From Hamiltosporidium magnivora (Eukaryota > Microsporidia > Dubosqiidae): a DNA stretch of 20,313 nt. A program made the translations under genes and the position numbers. Of this stretch, positions 17,984 through 20,313 are shown piece by piece. Position 1 is the first letter of the stretch, and the number at the start of each line of letters is the position of its first letter. Under the pieces are notes generated by a model. The model was not told where the DNA came from and made no database searches. It was given only the letters and a program-made list of their open reading frames with translations. The stretch covers positions 1 through 20,313 of the forward strand of contig PITI01000128.1 of assembly GCA_004325065.1 (NCBI GenBank), read 5' to 3'.

Positions 17984-19555
17984 CTAAAAATGTGCAACTT
18001 CATAACTGTAAATTCCCTTTTCACAATCATAATCCACAAACTTTCTAAAGTTATCACTTTTCAATCCATAAATGTACCTTTCCTGTACACCTTTTAAAGG
18101 AAACTCCTCTTTTTTTCCTATAATAAATCCACCAGTTCCTCTGCTATACGGATAACATCCTTCTACATACACTCTTGCTCTTTTATTAAGTCCTGTACCG
18201 ATATTATCGCTGATTTTTACTTCTTTGCCACTAAAAAAAATTTTATTCTTTATATTTTCTATTCGACAGTCTTTGGCTCGTATTCCTTCTAAATATTCGA
18301 TTCTTCCTTTCTTTTCAAAAACTATAATTAGATTGCTAATTACTACGTTTAGATCCAATCCTTCTGTGGCTGGAATTGTATATATTGTGTTATTTAAATC
18401 CTTGAAATCTTTGAAAACGGAAAATTCGTTTTTTTCTTCTTTCATTTGATCTTCTATTTCAAAAATTGGTTCTAAAAATTTCTTACGGTTTATATCGGTT
18501 TCTCTTTTTGCTTTTTCAAATCTGATATCCGAAACGAGATAGGGATCGGCATAATTTACAGAAGGAACTGATATATTACTTTGTGTTGGTTGATTTGTAA
18601 TATTCTGTGGAAATAATGATTGTGGCATATTTTGTTGGCCAAATGAAGGCTGGCTTGGAATATTTTGAGTGAAATTTGGTGCAGAAGTAGAAGATTGAAG
18701 GAAGGAAGGCTGTGTATAACTCGGTGCGGTTGTGCTATTTTGAAGAAAAGATGGCTGCGTAAAACTGGGTGCTGTTGCAGAGGGTTGAAGGAAAGAAGGT
18801 TGCGTAAAACTCGGTGCTGTTGTAGTATTTTGAAGAAAAGAAGACTGAAAAGGTTGCGTAGTCTGGGGTTTTGCAAAAATATTTGAAGTCGTAGAAGAAG
18901 CACCCAAAGGCTGATTAGATGGAAAACCAGTAGATATTCCAGAATTTATTCCCGTTGGTTGACCTGTAGCAATACCGGTTTGAAAGGAGGGTTGTGTAAG
19001 TGAAAAACTACTCTGTGAAGTGGTAGGCTGAGAAAAAAAAGATGGTGTTGATCCAAGTTGTGTAGAGGAAACGGGTTTGTTCAAATTAAATGCAGGTTGA
19101 GAAATTGAGGAAGTATTTTGATTTGAAAGAAACGAAGGTGCCGCAGGCTGTTGTAAAACAGAAGAAAAATTTTGTTGTGGCAGTAAAGAAGAGGTTGTTT
19201 GTGTGGAAGAAGAAAAAGTAGGTTGAATCGAAGGCATCTGAAAAGAAGAAGAGGTTTGTTGTTTTCTTCCTAAGATATAATCCTCATTTCTAATTTCTTC
19301 TATACATTTGTCAGAATATTCTTTCATAGAACATATATGAAGTATATCAATAGGAAAATGTGTAACCGTGTCTCTTACAGATGATTTCTTATAAGGCGTA
19401 TCTTTTGTGCCTTTAATTGTAGACACTGGTTGTGAAATCTGTTGTGACCAAGGAGTGGAACCAAATGAAGATGTCTCAGTTCTTTGGTCTTTTTTTGGTG
19501 TTGAGGAAAATAAAAGGGTGTTGTATATGCTGTTAGAATTGTTTTGTGGATTCAT
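17984..19555 (-). CDS. NUP98: Nup98-type nucleoporin with GLEBS motif and C-terminal autoproteolytic-type domain, 523 aa
   Basis: A nuclear pore protein expected to line the channel, bind the export factor Gle2/Rae1, and anchor to the scaffold by its C-terminal domain. Residues 46-98 hold a GLEBS motif; MKEYSDKCIEEIRNEDY matches the Rae1-binding core of Nup98. Residues 100-330 are a low-complexity Ser/Thr/Gln/Pro/Phe region with nine PSF motifs but only two FG dipeptides (31-32, 305-306). Residues about 385-523 match the Nup98 C-terminal domain: IYTIPATEGL near its start, GTGLNKRARVYVEG (453-466), and a final strand ending YSYEVAHF. Translation stops right after His-Phe, the site where fused Nup98-Nup96 proteins cut themselves, so no Nup96 part follows. 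It is short compared with the roughly 860-residue human Nup98 portion. Start supported by CCC at 19566-19568. Identity is confident. Confidence 0.93.
   Translation of the reverse strand: MNPQNNSNSIYNTLLFSSTPKKDQRTETSSFGSTPWSQQISQPVSTIKGTKDTPYKKSSVRDTVTHFPIDILHICSMKEYSDKCIEEIRNEDYILGRKQQTSSSFQMPSIQPTFSSSTQTTSSLLPQQNFSSVLQQPAAPSFLSNQNTSSISQPAFNLNKPVSSTQLGSTPSFFSQPTTSQSSFSLTQPSFQTGIATGQPTGINSGISTGFPSNQPLGASSTTSNIFAKPQTTQPFQSSFLQNTTTAPSFTQPSFLQPSATAPSFTQPSFLQNSTTAPSYTQPSFLQSSTSAPNFTQNIPSQPSFGQQNMPQSLFPQNITNQPTQSNISVPSVNYADPYLVSDIRFEKAKRETDINRKKFLEPIFEIEDQMKEEKNEFSVFKDFKDLNNTIYTIPATEGLDLNVVISNLIIVFEKKGRIEYLEGIRAKDCRIENIKNKIFFSGKEVKISDNIGTGLNKRARVYVEGCYPYSRGTGGFIIGKKEEFPLKGVQERYIYGLKSDNFRKFVDYDCEKGIYSYEVAHF
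18659..18838 (-). repeat. Four 45-bp tandem repeats inside the nucleoporin gene
   Basis: Four 15-residue units (residues 240-299) of the type FLQNTTTAPSFTQPS, each starting Phe-Leu-Gln. At DNA level the phrase TTGAAG recurs at 18695, 18740, 18785 and 18830, exactly 45 bp apart. The first three units are well preserved and the last has drifted. The array enlarges the Phe-rich channel domain. Confidence 0.9.
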
Positions 19556-19565
19556 CGAAGTTGAT

Positions 19566-19568
19566 GGG
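19566..19568 (-). promoter_or_regulatory. Microsporidian CCC start-proximal motif
   Basis: On the minus strand ATCCAACCCATCAACTTCG precedes the ATG, placing CCC at -11 to -13, a typical microsporidian spacing. Confidence 0.6.
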
Positions 19569-19929
19569 TTGGATTTTTAATAAAAAAATATTTAATTTTT
19601 TCAATTATTTTAAATTCTTAAGATTTATTTTTTAAATGTTTTCTATACAAAAAAATCCATGTTCTAAATTAGGTTGAATAATATTTAAATTATTTTTTTT
19701 TTAAATTTTTTTTCTGAGAATTAAATTTTTTATTTTTTATTGAAAAAAGCAAAGCAATTATTTAGTATGAACAATGATTTAAATTTTTTCCTTACAATTT
19801 GATTTTCTTATATTTATTTTAAATATAAGTTTCTTCTAAAGTTAAATCGCATTCTTAAGTCTAAAAGTGGGCCTTTTTATAAAATAATTTAAAATCTCAA
19901 GAATAACTAAATTTATAATTTGATATTAT
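19569..19929. other. AT-rich upstream region of the nucleoporin gene
   Basis: Long T and A runs; no gene, RNA or further repeat is seen before the LTR-like repeat begins. Confidence 0.6.
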
Positions 19930-20313
19930 AATATAAACTTTATTTAAAAGTATCACATCTTTTTTAAAACAGAGGGAAGTGTTATATTTGTTTTCATGAC
20001 ATTAACGCAGTTCTAGGTTTAACATAAATAACTGCTACCCCACAACTCCATCAGTAACCCCTGCGATACCTACGTCCCAAAGCCTTTCATCTACCAGGTG
20101 TGTAGAACCTAATTACTAGGCGAGGCAGTTGCCCGGAGTTCGTTAATGTCCGTTGCATGGAGTGTGATCGAAGGCCGAAGCCCCCCTGGGCTCCCCCAAG
20201 ACTATGCAGCATTCCCACTTACTCTACACTTTCTGAACCCAATAAACTTCTAGCTAAGATATATTTCAGAGAACTACATGGGGTCCACCTAGACAGTGTA
20301 ATGTCATACCAAC
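19930..20313 (-). repeat. LTR-like dispersed repeat, copy 2 (cut by the window edge)
   Basis: Second copy of the repeat at 12689-13113, in the same orientation, running off the right end at ATACCAAC. It is more GC-rich than copy 1 and lacks the long G run, so it may be the younger copy. The left boundary is blurred by A/T runs; homology is clear from about 19935 (CTTTATTTAAAA) onward. No open reading frame of note spans it. Confidence 0.6.

Noticed and set aside
18556..18903. 115-codon alternative frame on the minus strand, and a 73-codon plus-strand frame, in the repeat region
   Set aside because: Both are shadows of the low-complexity nucleoporin repeats, whose GC-richer codons lack stops in other frames.

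Overview
This window is most likely from a large-genome, insect-type microsporidian (Nosema/Vairimorpha-like, by inference). It is strongly AT-rich and its genes are intronless. Three of the four convincing genes have the CCC motif known to sit just before microsporidian start codons. One gene is a shortened Nup98-type nucleoporin. Two others encode leucine-rich-repeat (LRR) proteins with an N-terminal hydrophobic leader, a kind of family that microsporidia expand lineage-specifically. Gene density is low (four genes in 20 kb), and the gaps hold mobile-element debris, as in expanded microsporidian genomes.

Layout. 192-2366 (+) is an LRR protein whose frame continues openly for 57 codons after its TAA. 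2541-6997 is a long non-genic stretch with a decayed Ty3/gypsy-like pol segment (RNase H-like, then integrase-like) at about 4145-5030 and a GC-richer island of unknown origin at about 5750-6040. 7004-9643 (+) is a second, better-preserved LRR paralogue. 9644-14599 holds two opposed copies of a tRNA-derived, SINE-like element (10061-10294 minus; 12054-12272 plus, the latter with a 15-bp target-site duplication), a decayed gypsy pol C-terminal segment (about 10546-10914), and one copy of a LTR-like repeat (12689-13113) that recurs at the right edge (about 19930 to the end). 14600-15058 (-) is a small charged orphan protein. 17984-19555 (-) is the Nup98-type nucleoporin.

Functional picture. The nucleoporin keeps a Gle2/Rae1-binding GLEBS motif and the C-terminal Nup98 domain. 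It has only two FG dipeptides, using PSF-type repeats instead, and it stops right after the His-Phe that is normally the self-cleavage site. The LRR pair are candidate secreted or surface proteins. No operon-like organisation is seen.

The most novel item is the SINE-like family. Two diverged copies share a tRNA-like head, an 18/20-identical body block and an A-rich tail, and one copy has a near-perfect target-site duplication. I know of no described microsporidian SINE of this form, but I could not search for one. All family assignments are by eye; no database search was possible.
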